Position numbers and translations under genes: made by a program
Part shown: piece after piece, positions 43,338-52,471 of the stretch
Position numbering within the stretch: the first letter of the stretch is position 1
Layout: each line of letters begins with the position of its first letter
NCBI GenBank assembly: GCA_963822485.1
Contig: CAWGHW010000005.1
Location: 229,811 to 293,810, forward strand
Length of the DNA: 64,000 nucleotides
DNA from: DASUBV01 sp963822485
GTDB taxonomy: Bacteria > Actinomycetota > Actinomycetes > Streptosporangiales > Streptosporangiaceae
Direction: 5' to 3'
Notes under the pieces: generated by a model
The model's input: only the letters and a program-made list of their open reading frames with translations
What the model was told of the DNA's origin: nothing
Databases searched by the model: none

Positions 43338-44288
43338 ATGAGGTATAGCGCGAAGCGCGGCAGCACTCGCGGATCGTTACTGCTGCTGACCTGCCTGGCC
43401 GCGGCGGGGCTGTCCATGGCGCTGAGCGCGTGCGCCTCGGCGCCTGCGGCGGCAGGCTTGCCGATCGGCCAAGCCGGGACGCAGCCAGTCGTGTCATCGC
43501 CGGTGCGCGTCGCTCACACCAGCCTCGGTGCCGTCGACTACCGTATCGTCGGCAGCGGTCCGCCGCTGGTCATGATCATGGGCTATGCCACCGCCATGGA
43601 GTACTGGGACCCGAGGTTTGTGGATGCGCTGGCCAGGCACTGCCGGGTCGTCATCTTCGACAACGCCGGGATCGGGGCTACCCGGCAGCTGCCCGGGCCC
43701 CTCACCATCGACGCCATGGCCAGGCAAACAGGCGCGCTCATCGACACCTTGCGCCTGTCCAGGCCAGCCGTGCTCGGCTGGTCGATGGGAGGCATGATCG
43801 CCCAGGCGCTAGCGGTCCTTGACCCATCCAAGGTGCGCCGCCTTGTGCTGTGCGCCACATTCCCCGGCACGGGTGCCGTAGTGCCGTCGGCCACAACCGC
43901 AGCCCTCACCAGGCTCGACCCGCAGCAAGTGGAGACCGTTCTGTTCCCGCCGAACCAGGCCACGGCATACAACGCGTTCGCTGCGGCGATCTCCGGCTAT
44001 CCGCCCGCCGCAGCGCCATCGGCAGCAGTGCTGGCTGCTCAACGGCGCGCGGTAACCCAATGGTGGACCGGCAAGGACCCAACGGGCCAAAAGACAGCCG
44101 GAATCTCCGCGCCGACCCTGATTGCCGACGGCTCGGCCGACTGGGTCGACCCGGTCGCCAACGACCGCACCCTCGCCAGGCTCATTCCCGCCGCAAGACT
44201 GGTTCTCTATCCGGACGCTGCGCACGCATTCCTGTTCCAGGACGGAACGCGGTTCGCAGCTGTGGTCGACTCCTTCCTCAAAGCCTGA
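43338..44288 (+). CDS. Alpha/beta hydrolase lipoprotein
   Basis: This 316-residue secreted, lipid-anchored alpha/beta hydrolase has lipobox MALSAC near residues 28-33. The catalytic triad is visible as the nucleophile Ser in GWSMGG, the acid in DGSADWVD and His in DAAHAF. The oxyanion region is PPLVMIMGYA. An esterase or haloperoxidase-like activity on extracellular substrates is likely. GC content is slightly lower here than in neighbours, which could mean separate ancestry. Confidence 0.87.
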   Translation: MRYSAKRGSTRGSLLLLTCLAAAGLSMALSACASAPAAAGLPIGQAGTQPVVSSPVRVAHTSLGAVDYRIVGSGPPLVMIMGYATAMEYWDPRFVDALARHCRVVIFDNAGIGATRQLPGPLTIDAMARQTGALIDTLRLSRPAVLGWSMGGMIAQALAVLDPSKVRRLVLCATFPGTGAVVPSATTAALTRLDPQQVETVLFPPNQATAYNAFAAAISGYPPAAAPSAAVLAAQRRAVTQWWTGKDPTGQKTAGISAPTLIADGSADWVDPVANDRTLARLIPAARLVLYPDAAHAFLFQDGTRFAAVVDSFLKA

Positions 44289-44379
44289 TACCTGGTACAT
44301 CGACACTCGCGATCCGAATGTACGGCCCGAGCTGTCCGGAGGGGGAGATGGTCCGCTCGCTGCGTCGAAACGGCACTGC

Positions 44380-44820
44380 CTACTGACGGGCCTTGTTGAT
44401 GGCGTTATGGAGCTTGTTGAACCCCACCCATCCCCAGTAGACCCGGTGGTGGGTGATCACCCCGTTCTCGAGATCCATGGACTCGACCACGTCCGTCTGG
44501 TCGCCCTTCGGGGTTTCGCGCGGATACTCCCAGATCAACAACCGCCCGTCGGAGAAGTACCGCCCGCTGCGGAACCAGTCCTCGAAGACCCCTTCGCCGC
44601 TGCGAGCCTGGAAGCTTTGCGCGAAGAACTGCGCTATGGCGTCTCTGCCGTGCACGACGGCGTCCTCGCGCTCGGGCCACAGGGCCAGCACGGCCGGGGT
44701 CTCGAGCACCCCGTCGTGCGCGTAGAGGGCGGCCATGCCCTTGGCGTCCTGGTCCTTGACGGCCCGGTGCCATTCGTCGAAGACGTGGCGGATCTGCTCG
44801 TCGGTGTTGTTCGGCGTCAT
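44380..44820 (-). CDS. NTF2-like/SnoaL-type protein
   Basis: This 146-residue cone-fold protein contains IRHVFDEWHRAVKDQDAKGMAALYAHDGVLETP, typical of SnoaL-like polyketide cyclase or steroid-isomerase-like domains, then GRDAIAQFFAQSF and a final strand ITHHRVYWGWVGFNKL. GAGGAG lies before ATG 44820; the frame is open further upstream by chance. The reaction is unknown. Confidence 0.85.
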   Translation of the reverse strand: MTPNNTDEQIRHVFDEWHRAVKDQDAKGMAALYAHDGVLETPAVLALWPEREDAVVHGRDAIAQFFAQSFQARSGEGVFEDWFRSGRYFSDGRLLIWEYPRETPKGDQTDVVESMDLENGVITHHRVYWGWVGFNKLHNAINKARQ

Positions 44821-45130
44821 ATCTGCGCTCTCCTCGTATTCGTCTATCGCCGGGTCGCGTTCGGCGCCGGCCTGGGCGGCGCGTTGGGCGACCTCACTTG
44901 CGCTCTGACTGCCTACCCACGTCGAAGTTCGAACATCCGCTATGTCGCGATGACGATCTTGCTGGCGTCGCTGACTGACGGCGGGAGCGTCCTCGGCGGC
45001 CCGGGTTGGTGCACGGGGCACCCTGCGGCGAGCGGACCGGGATCCGGTTCATGCATCGCGCAGGCGCAGGAGCAGGCCCCACGGCCAGCAGCGCGGCCGC
45101 GGCCCATCCCGCCAGCACGCCCGCGCGTCC
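44821..45130. other. Non-coding gap
   Basis: This 310-nt region lies between the NTF2-like gene start and the methyltransferase gene end. Reading frames crossing it are extensions of neighbours without ribosome sites. It must contain the NTF2-like gene promoter; no repeat or RNA is recognised. Confidence 0.45.
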
Positions 45131-45694
45131 TCAGAAGATAAAGGGGATCAGCATTTTCGTGGACTGCTGGTACTCCGGATAGGTACTGGGGAAGAGCCTG
45201 GTCATATTGCGCTCCTCCACGAAGGCGCTGTAGATGAAGTACCCGCCGATCAGTGCCACGGCGATCAGCCACCAGACGCTGACGGCGATCGCCGAGCCGA
45301 TCATCGCCAGCAGGATGCCGGTGTAAATCGGGTGCCGGATCGTCCGGTACGGGCCGGATGTGACCAGCTCGGGGTCTTCCTTCGTGGACGTCGGCATTCC
45401 CCAGTTCCGGCCGAGGTAGATCCGCGCCCAGACGGCCAGACCCAGGCCGAGGACCCAGATGGCGAGGCCGACGCCCCACAGGACCGGGTCTCTGACGTAT
45501 CCGACGCCATGCCCCTTCAGCACCCGCAGCCGGACCAGGAGCACGACGACCAGGATGAGCACCACCCGGACGCCCGCGAAGCGCGCCCAGTTGCCCCGTC
45601 CCCGCTGTCCCCGCTTGGCCCCGGCGGATGCGGCGAACCAGCCCACCCAGAAGATGACCCAGCCCACGCCGATCACGATGTCAACCACTCGCAT
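45131..45694 (-). CDS. Isoprenylcysteine carboxyl methyltransferase (ICMT) family protein
   Basis: This 187-residue polytopic membrane protein has several hydrophobic segments and the family C-terminal signature: LGRNWGMPTS ... LVTSGPYRTIRHPIYTGILL, then ERNMTRLFPSTYPEYQQ. Bacterial members methylate small or lipidic substrates with SAM and do not act on prenylated proteins. GGAGGGG precedes the ATG. It faces the same way as the MerR gene upstream. Confidence 0.9.
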   Translation of the reverse strand: MRVVDIVIGVGWVIFWVGWFAASAGAKRGQRGRGNWARFAGVRVVLILVVVLLVRLRVLKGHGVGYVRDPVLWGVGLAIWVLGLGLAVWARIYLGRNWGMPTSTKEDPELVTSGPYRTIRHPIYTGILLAMIGSAIAVSVWWLIAVALIGGYFIYSAFVEERNMTRLFPSTYPEYQQSTKMLIPFIF

Positions 45695-45782
45695 CGAAGT
45701 ACCCCTCCGTGTCCGGATCACCGGGCGCGCAGCGTGACAGGCCGCTGACCGTCATCGTCGTCCCGGCGAGCTGCCCCGCGTA

Positions 45783-46641
45783 TCATGCGGCGCCGGCCCG
45801 GTCGCGCAGCGGGAAGGCGAAGTCGCTGCCGCCGCGCCTGCTGGCGTCGGTCACTGGCGCGGTGGTAGTCAGGAGGGTAACGCGCAGGCCCAGGTCACTG
45901 GGCTGCCGCTGCTGCTCGGCCACCCAGGCCATGGCCGAGTCCCCGGCGAGCTGCGCACTGCGCCGCCGTCGCGTCCTGGTCCAGGTGAACGTAGGCCTCC
46001 TGGTGCGCGGGCTCGGTGCGCAGGGTGAGTCCGGGGAGACTGGCGGCGAGCTGGCCGGCCAGGTCCTGCGGCACCGGCCAGCAGAACTCCACCGGGCCGT
46101 CGCTGTCCTGGTTCACCTCCCCGTAGTAGACCAGGAACGCGGCCCCGGCGACTCCTTCGATCCGGGGCACCGGCACCGGCTGGGCCTTGAGCATGCCGAT
46201 GACCTCCTTGCCCAGGTCCCAGACTTCCTGCTCAGTGCTGGCATGCCGCAGCAGGCACAGCAGGCTGCGGGCGGGGATATCGCGGACGGCGACCTCGTAC
46301 ATGACGTTCCTCTTTCCAGTCAGGCGGTCAACGAGGTAGCCGGCCAGGTCCCGGCGGGCAGCATGATCGGCTTCAGTCCCTGACCAGTAAGCGCCGACTT
46401 GCGCCGCAGCGGCCTCCGGCTCCAGGCTGAGGATCAGCTGGATCTGCGCCAGCGGCACTCCGATCTGGCGCAGCGACGCGACCAGCCGGGCGTTGTCCAG
46501 CTGACCGGCGGCATACCAGCGGTAACCAGAGTCCGGATCGACCTGGGCGGGCGGCAGCAGTCCCAGCTCGTCATACAGGCGCAGCGCCTTCGCCGACAGG
46601 CGGGACAGCCTGGCGAACTCACCGATGCTCATCAGGTCCAC
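45783..46641 (-). pseudogene. MerR family regulator with GyrI-like effector domain, frameshifted as sequenced
   Basis: The N-terminus MSIGEFARLSRLSAKALRLYDELGLLPPA is a MerR winged helix, followed by a coiled dimerisation helix and an AraC/GyrI-like small-molecule domain (YEVAVRDIPARSLLCLL ... AAFLVYYGEVN). The open frame ends at 45895 in an Arg/Gly/Ala-rich tail. Dropping one base near 45957 instead continues through AQLAGDSAMAWVAEQQRQPSDLG to a stop at 45783, the typical end of this class. About 285 residues when corrected. Confidence 0.82.
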
Positions 46642-46840
46642 GGACGGCTCCCTCGTGCCGGGCCGACGCCCGGCTCCCCAGACTGTGCGGCTTCCCCCAG
46701 GGTCAAGGTCAAATTAGCGGTCTGCCGCCCTGCCGGTCAGCCAGGCCGAGCTGCGGCACTGGCTGCGCAGCACCTCGGGCAGCTCGCGGCGTCCGAGACC
46801 ACACCGCCATACCGCCGGACGTTCGGCGGGGACACCGAGA

Positions 46841-46990
46841 ACGGGACATTCAGTAGCCGCCCGTACGCAGGTAGATACTCACTGGGCTTGATTCAGCCCC
46901 TAACGGGGTACGAGGACGGGACATTCAGTAGACGCCCGTACTCAGTTAAATACTCACTCGGCTTGGTACAGCCCTAATGGGCGTACAGGG
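46841..46990. repeat. Two tandem 75-bp repeats beside tRNA-Thr
   Basis: Unit 1 (46841-46915) and unit 2 (46916-46990) both start ACGGGACATTCAGTAG and share CGCCCGTAC, ATACTCACT and GGCTTG. On the minus strand each unit can form a stem ACGGG ... CCCGT around CTACTGAATGT, and a second small stem GGCT ... AGCC. The array is non-coding in context and starts 200 nt upstream of merR, ending 11 nt before tRNA-Thr. Its local base composition is clearly lower in GC than its surroundings. Confidence 0.85.
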
Positions 46991-47001
46991 TGCCTGTGAG
47001 C

Positions 47002-47077
47002 TGGAGCCGCCTATCGGAATCGAACCGATGACCTATTCATTACGAGTGAATCGCTCTGCCGACTGAGCTAAGGCGGC
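47002..47077 (-). tRNA. tRNA-Thr (anticodon CGT)
   Basis: The minus-strand sequence begins GCCGCCTTAGCTCAGTCGG and ends GGCGGCTCCA. The acceptor stem GCCGCC/GGCGGC, D-arm TAGCTCAGTCGGCAGAGC, anticodon loop CTCGTAA (anticodon CGT, decoding ACG) and T-arm CGGTTCGATTCCG are all standard. CCA is encoded. 76 nt. Confidence 0.97.
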
Positions 47078-47109
47078 CTGCTGCCCGCAACGCGACAGCG
47101 GGAAGGAGT

Positions 47110-47958
47110 CTACCGGTCAGGCGGGGTGTCGCGCGCATCACCGTACTTCGCCTCGTAGGCCTGGCGGGATCCGCAGACGCTGGCCTTGGGGCAGGCGCAG
47201 CGGCGGCCGTCCTCGGCCAGCTTGACCACGACCTGGTCGGCGGGCACGTTGTGGCCAACCACCGTGCCGGCGCCCTCGGGCGTCTCCACGGTCTCGCCCA
47301 GCTTGGGCGCCTTGGCCCGGAAGTCCTGGTAGAGCGGGTGCTCGTACTTCAGGCAGCACATCAGCCGCCCGCAGGCGCCGGCGATCCGCAGCGGGTTCAC
47401 GGGCAGGTCCTGGTCCTTGGCCATCCGGACCGAGACGGGCTCGAAGTCCTTGAGGAACGTGGCGCAGCACAGGTCGCGGCCGCACGGGCCGATGCCGCCC
47501 TGGAGCCGGGCCTCGTCGCGCGGGCCGATCTGGCGCAGCTCGACGCGGGCCCGCAGGCGGCCGGCCAGGGCCCGGACCAGCTCGCGGAAGTCGACGCGGT
47601 GCGGGGCGCCGAAGTAGATGGTGAAGACGTTGGGCTCGTCGAGGTAGTCGACGGCGATGACCTTCATGGGCAGGCCGTGCTCGCGGACGAGCCGCCGGGC
47701 GGCGGCCTTGGCCTCGGCCCGGCGCTGACGGTTGGACTCGTCCCGGCCCATGTGCTCGTCGGTGGCCAGGCCCTCGCAGACCGGCAGGCCGCTGATGTCA
47801 TCATCGACCCACTGGGGCGCCCAGATGCACTCGGCCACCTCCGGACCGGAGTCGGTGGGCACCAGCACCTTGGTTCCGACCGATGCCTGGTACGGCCCGG
47901 GGTCGAGGTAGTACAGTCGCCCGTTCCGCTGGAAGCTGACCGCCATCATCATGCCCAT
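47110..47958 (-). CDS. ricT: PSP1/RicT family regulatory iron-sulfur protein
   Basis: This 282-residue protein of the RicT (YaaT) family has the conserved Cys-rich blocks IGPCGRDLCCATFLKDFEPVS and AGACGRLMCCLKYEHPLY. In Bacillus the Ric complex carries Fe-S clusters and acts with RNase Y; in actinomycetes the gene sits next to holB, as here. A further C-terminal Cys group (CACPKASVCGS) may be species-specific. The gene ends 32 nt from tRNA-Thr. Confidence 0.92.
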   Translation of the reverse strand: MGMMMAVSFQRNGRLYYLDPGPYQASVGTKVLVPTDSGPEVAECIWAPQWVDDDISGLPVCEGLATDEHMGRDESNRQRRAEAKAAARRLVREHGLPMKVIAVDYLDEPNVFTIYFGAPHRVDFRELVRALAGRLRARVELRQIGPRDEARLQGGIGPCGRDLCCATFLKDFEPVSVRMAKDQDLPVNPLRIAGACGRLMCCLKYEHPLYQDFRAKAPKLGETVETPEGAGTVVGHNVPADQVVVKLAEDGRRCACPKASVCGSRQAYEAKYGDARDTPPDR

Positions 47959-48071
47959 CGACCCAGGTTACGGTGCGATCACGGCTGCTGTGCGACCAGG
48001 CCGCCCAGAGTGCCCAACGGCCTGGATAACGTGGCATATCCCTTCAGCACCACCAATCACGGGAGGTTGCC

Positions 48072-48990
48072 ATGCCGGGCCTGCGCGACAGGCTTACTGA
48101 CGCCGGTTACGGCCTGGGCTGGTCGGTGGTCTGCCGCCTGCCCGAGCCCTGGGCGGCGCGGTGCTTCCAGTTCGTCGCGGACGTGGCCTGGCGGCGGCGC
48201 GGCCCCCGGGTCCGGATGCTGGAGGCCAACCTCCGGCGGGTGACCGGGGCCACCGCCCCGGAGGAACGGCTGCGCGAGCTGTCCCGGCTGGGCATGCGGT
48301 CCTACGCGCGGTACTGGATGGAGGCGTTCCGGCTGCCGGTCATGCGGCCGGAACGACTGACCGGCGGGGCGGCGCCGACCGGGCACTTCCAGGAGGTTCT
48401 GGACCACCTGGCGGCCGGGCGCGGGGTGATCTTCGCGCTGCCGCACATGGGCAACTACGACCAGGCCGGCGCGTGGATGGCCGCTCAGGGCGCGGCCACG
48501 GTCACGGCGGTGGCCGAGCGGCTGGACCCGGAGACGCTGTTCAACCGGTTCGTGGCGTTCCGCGAGCGGCTGGGCATGGAGGTGCTGGCGACCAACGGCG
48601 GCTCGGGCAACCCGTTCGGCGTCCTGGCCCGGCGGCTGCGGACGGGGAACATCGCCGTGCTGGTCTGCGACCGGGATGTCACCGGCGGCGGCATCGAGGT
48701 GGAGTTCTTCGGCGAGAAGGCCCGGATGATGGGCGGCGCGGCGGCGCTGGCGGTGCACACGGGCGCGGCGCTGATGCCGGTGATCTTGTGGTTCGAGGGT
48801 GATCACTGGGGCGTGCACGTGGCCGAGCGAGATCCGGGTGCCCGAGCACGGCAGCAGGCGGGAGCAGACGGCCGCGATGATGCAGGAGGTGGCGGCGGCG
48901 TTCGAGACCGGGATCCGGGCCCACCCGCAGGACTGGCACATGCTCCAGCCGATCTTCTCGGCCGACGTGGACGCGGCCGGGCCGCACTAA
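48072..48990 (+). pseudogene. Phosphatidylinositol mannoside acyltransferase-like (LpxL/HtrB fold), frameshifted as sequenced
   Basis: This lauroyl-acyltransferase-family protein has the catalytic H-x4-D motif in LPHMGNYDQAG near residue 123. It continues with AERLDPETLFNRFVAFRERLGMEVL and DRDVTGGGIEVEFFGEKARM, all typical of actinobacterial PIM acyltransferases that place palmitate on mannose. After one surplus base near 48829 the C-terminus continues in the next frame as SEIRVPEHGSRREQTAAMM ... HPQDWHMLQPIFSADVD to 48990. The reconstructed length is about 305 residues. It is transcribed opposite to ricT and holB. Confidence 0.83.
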
Positions 48991-49033
48991 GGCACGCGGC
49001 CCGGGCCGCACGGAGGCCAGGACCCGGCTCGCG

Positions 49034-50242
49034 CTAGGCCGGGCGGAGGCCGTCCACCAGGGCGATGGTCATCTCCTCCACCGCCAGCAGCGGGGCCACG
49101 GCGGCGGCCAGCCGCTCACGGCACTTCAGGATGGCCTCGATCCGGCGCACCGTGGCCTCGGGGCGCGAGGCGACAGCCAGATCCTCGACCTGCTCGCGCT
49201 GCCCGGCGTTGGCTAGTTCGACGTCGGCGCCGAGCTGGACAGCCAGCACGTCGCGGTAGAACCCGGCCAGGTCGAGCAGCGCCCGGTCCAGCGAGTCCCG
49301 CTGGACCCGGGTGGCCCGCGACTTCTGCCGTCCCTCCAGGTCCCTGAGCGCCCCGGCCGCGCCGCGTACCGCGGTGGCCACGCCCTTGCCGGTCGAGCCC
49401 TCGCCGAAGGCCCGGCGCATGGCCTCGCGCTCGGGCTCGTCCATCTCCCCGGTGACCACCTCGGCGTCCGCCTTGGCCGCCTTGACCAGTGCGTCGGCGG
49501 TGGCCAGGGCGTCACCGAGCCGGCTGACCTGGAACGGGACCGCGAGGACCCCGGCCCGCCTGCGGGCCGCCTCGGGGTCGGTGGCCAGTCGCCGGGCCCG
49601 CCCGACGTGGCCCTGCGCGGCCTGGGCCGCCACCAGGGCCTGGGCGGCATCCACGCCCTCGCGCTCCAGCACGGCCGCCACCGCGGCCGTGGGCGGCGTG
49701 CGCAGCGTCACCAGGCGGCACCGGGACCTGATGGTCGTGGGCAGGTCGTCGGCGTACGGGGCGCACAGCAGCCAGACCGTGCGCGGCGCAGGCTCCTCGA
49801 TCGCCTTGAGCAGCGCGTTGGCCGCCTGCTCGGTGGCCCGGTCGGCGTCCTCGAACACCACGACCCGCCAGCGCCCGCCGACCGGGGCGGTGGCTGCCTT
49901 GAGGACCAGGTCCCTGGTCTGCCTGACGCCGTACGAGAGCCCGTCCGGGCGGACCAGCAGCAGGTCGGCGTGCGAGCCCACCTCGACCTGGCGGCAGGAC
50001 GGGCACTCGCCGCAGCCCTGCCGGTCGCACAGCAGAGCCGCCGCGAAGTCACGGGCGGCTACCGACCGGCCCGAGCCCGGCGGCCCGGTGAACAGCCACG
50101 CGTGCGTCATGCCCGAGGCCCCGGCGGCGCCGGACCGGTCGCTGGCCGCGCGGACCGCCCGGCTGAGCTGGTCCACGACCGCCTCCTGGCCGATCAGCTG
50201 GCTGAACACCCTCGGGCCAGCCGCCGCCTGGTCATCGGTCAT
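49034..50242 (-). CDS. holB: DNA polymerase III subunit delta'
   Basis: This 402-residue clamp-loader ATPase-like subunit has the Walker A-like segment FTGPPGSGRSVAARDFAAALLC, the zinc module CDRQGCGECPSC, the Walker B region VVVFEDADRATEQAANALLKAIEEPAPRT (described by its ends) and sensor-type TIRSRCRLVTL. The C-terminal helical collar is present. It functions in loading the beta clamp during replication. It is 22 nt downstream of the MFS-tmk fusion in the usual actinomycete order topA-tmk-holB-ricT. Confidence 0.93.
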   Translation of the reverse strand: MTDDQAAAGPRVFSQLIGQEAVVDQLSRAVRAASDRSGAAGASGMTHAWLFTGPPGSGRSVAARDFAAALLCDRQGCGECPSCRQVEVGSHADLLLVRPDGLSYGVRQTRDLVLKAATAPVGGRWRVVVFEDADRATEQAANALLKAIEEPAPRTVWLLCAPYADDLPTTIRSRCRLVTLRTPPTAAVAAVLEREGVDAAQALVAAQAAQGHVGRARRLATDPEAARRRAGVLAVPFQVSRLGDALATADALVKAAKADAEVVTGEMDEPEREAMRRAFGEGSTGKGVATAVRGAAGALRDLEGRQKSRATRVQRDSLDRALLDLAGFYRDVLAVQLGADVELANAGQREQVEDLAVASRPEATVRRIEAILKCRERLAAAVAPLLAVEEMTIALVDGLRPA

Positions 50243-50264
50243 TCGCGAGCCTCATTAGCGAGCA

Positions 50265-52385
50265 TCATTCGCGCACCGCCGGGAAGCTGCCGGTGGTCTC
50301 CTCGGCCGTCATGGGCACCGGGTCGGGCAGCAGGTCGCGCACCCGAGCCTGGATCTCCCGGCTGAGCTCGCCGGGCGGCCTGGTCGCGTCCAGCACCAGG
50401 TAATGCTCCGGGGCGGCCTTGGCTATGGCCAGGAAGCCGGCCCGCACCCGCTGGTGGAACTCCATCGGCTCGGACTCTAGCCGGTCTCCGGACCGCGCCG
50501 CCCGGCTCAGGCCCTCTACGGGCGCCAGGTCGAGCAAGATGGTCAGGTCGGGCGCCAGTCCGCCGGTAGCCCATTTGTTAATGTTCGCGATCTCTTCCGC
50601 AGAGAGCCTGCGGCCTGCTCCCTGGTAGGCCACCGAGGAGTCCACATAGCGGTCGGTGACCACGATGGAACCCCGGTCCAGCGCCGGGGCGATCACCGCG
50701 GCGACATGCTCGGCCCGGTCGGCCGCGTACATCAGCGTCTCGGCCCGCGGCGCCAGCCCGTCCATCGTGTTGTCCAGCAGCAGCGCGCGCAGCCGCATCC
50801 CGACCTTGGTCGCGCCCGGCTCGTGCGTCGCCACGACGTCATAGCCCTGATCACGCAGCCAGATGGCCAGCAGCCTGGCCTGCGTGGACTTGCCCGCGCC
50901 TTCGCCGCCCTCCAGCGCGAGCAACAGGCCCCTGCGCTCCGGCGGCTGGTCCGCACTTGTACCGGGCATCGGCTTCGGGGCATCGCCGCGGAACGTCGCG
51001 GTCAGGTCGTGCAGCAGCGGCACGCCGCGCCGGTCATCCATCTCGTGGTAGGAGGCCCGGCCGAGCGCCAGCGCGACCAGCGCGGCGATCAGCAGGACCA
51101 GGTTGTCCCCGATCCGGCCGTAGGTGACGTGGGCGATGGTCAGCGACTGGCCGCCGGTGACCGCGCTGACCAGGTCGCCGAGGCCGCCCGCGATCAGCGG
51201 CGCGATCGCGATGACGGCGAAAAGGATTACCCGGATGCCGGACTGGAGGAACGCGAACGTCCGGCCCCTGGTGTCGTCATCGACCTCGAGGCCGGTCACG
51301 GTGTAGCCGGTGACGTAGGCGACGCCGGCGCACGCGCCGAGTATGAGGACCAGGATCGCGACGATGACCAGGTTCGGGATCAGGGCGATGAGCGCCAGCG
51401 GCAGCGCGGCGAAGGCGATGGACAGCCCGAACAGCCGGTGCCGGCTGAAGCCGCGCAGGATGCGCAGGCCGAGGAACATCCCGGCGGCCAGCCCGAGGAA
51501 GATCGCGGCGAACACGACGCCCCAGCCCGCGGCGCCGCCGTGCAGCACGGTCTTGACATAGGGCGCGCCCAGGCCGACCACCACGCCGCCGGCCGCGAAG
51601 GCCCCGGACATGCCGATGACGATGCCGCGCACGATGCGGTTCCGGCCCACGAAGCGCCAGCCGTCCCAGATCGATCGCAGCACCGACGGCTCGGCGGCCC
51701 CCTCGGCATCCGCCGGCGCGGCGTGGTGCCTCGGCAGTTGCAGCGTCATCACGGTCAGCGCGGACACCACGAAGGTCAGGACATTGAAGTACAGCGCCAG
51801 GTCGATCGGCTGGGCGGTGAAGTAATGGGAGAGCGAGCCGAGGAACCGGCTGATCAGGGAGACGAGGGAGAACAGCAGTCCGGCGACCGGCGCGGTGCCG
51901 TAGGTGGTGAACAGGCTGAGCTGGTTAGCCTGCTCCAGCTTGTCGGACGGCACCAGGTTGGGCACCGAGGCGTCCTTGGCCGGCGTCCAGAACAGCGACG
52001 CGGTGGAGGCCAGGAACTGGGCTACGTAGAGCCAGGTCAGCTTGTCGACCACGCCCAGGCTCAGGTTGATCGGGATCGACAGGTAGAGCACGGCCCGGAC
52101 CACGTCGCCGATGATCATGATGGTCCGGCGGTCGAACCGGTCCGCGATCGCCCCGGCCAGCGGGCCGAACAGCAGCGCGGGCAGCAGTGAGGTCAGCCAC
52201 ACGCCGCTGACCGCGTACGTGCTGCTGCTGCCCTTGCCGCCGAGATCGGTGGCCAGGGTGGACAGCGCGAGCAGGCTGAGCCAATCCCCGAGGCTGGAAA
52301 GCGACAGGGCGATCCAGAGCCGCCGGAACGGCTTGATGGACAATACGCCGTCCCTGCGCGAACCCAAAGGGGACTTAATGTTCAC
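50265..52385 (-). CDS. tmk: MFS-like membrane domain fused to thymidylate kinase
   Basis: This is a 706-residue fusion. Residues 1 to about 440 are a 12-helix major facilitator domain (IKPFRRLWIALSLSSLGDWL start, DRFDRRTIMIIGD motif A). Residues about 485-706 are dTMP kinase: Walker A LEGGEGAGKSTQ, THEPGATKVGMRLR, VVTDRYVDSSVAYQGAGR and a LID-like region. The kinase makes dTDP for DNA synthesis. The same fusion is known from other actinomycetes, so it is not an assembly artefact. The transport role of the MFS part is unknown. The last gene before holB in the core block. Confidence 0.92.
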   Translation of the reverse strand: MNIKSPLGSRRDGVLSIKPFRRLWIALSLSSLGDWLSLLALSTLATDLGGKGSSSTYAVSGVWLTSLLPALLFGPLAGAIADRFDRRTIMIIGDVVRAVLYLSIPINLSLGVVDKLTWLYVAQFLASTASLFWTPAKDASVPNLVPSDKLEQANQLSLFTTYGTAPVAGLLFSLVSLISRFLGSLSHYFTAQPIDLALYFNVLTFVVSALTVMTLQLPRHHAAPADAEGAAEPSVLRSIWDGWRFVGRNRIVRGIVIGMSGAFAAGGVVVGLGAPYVKTVLHGGAAGWGVVFAAIFLGLAAGMFLGLRILRGFSRHRLFGLSIAFAALPLALIALIPNLVIVAILVLILGACAGVAYVTGYTVTGLEVDDDTRGRTFAFLQSGIRVILFAVIAIAPLIAGGLGDLVSAVTGGQSLTIAHVTYGRIGDNLVLLIAALVALALGRASYHEMDDRRGVPLLHDLTATFRGDAPKPMPGTSADQPPERRGLLLALEGGEGAGKSTQARLLAIWLRDQGYDVVATHEPGATKVGMRLRALLLDNTMDGLAPRAETLMYAADRAEHVAAVIAPALDRGSIVVTDRYVDSSVAYQGAGRRLSAEEIANINKWATGGLAPDLTILLDLAPVEGLSRAARSGDRLESEPMEFHQRVRAGFLAIAKAAPEHYLVLDATRPPGELSREIQARVRDLLPDPVPMTAEETTGSFPAVRE

Positions 52386-52471
52386 TGCGCCAGAGTATAG
52401 GCACTGGGCCCCCCTGACCGGTGAGCAGCGGAAGCCGGGCGATCACCCGTCGCCGGCCTCACCTGCCCCGC

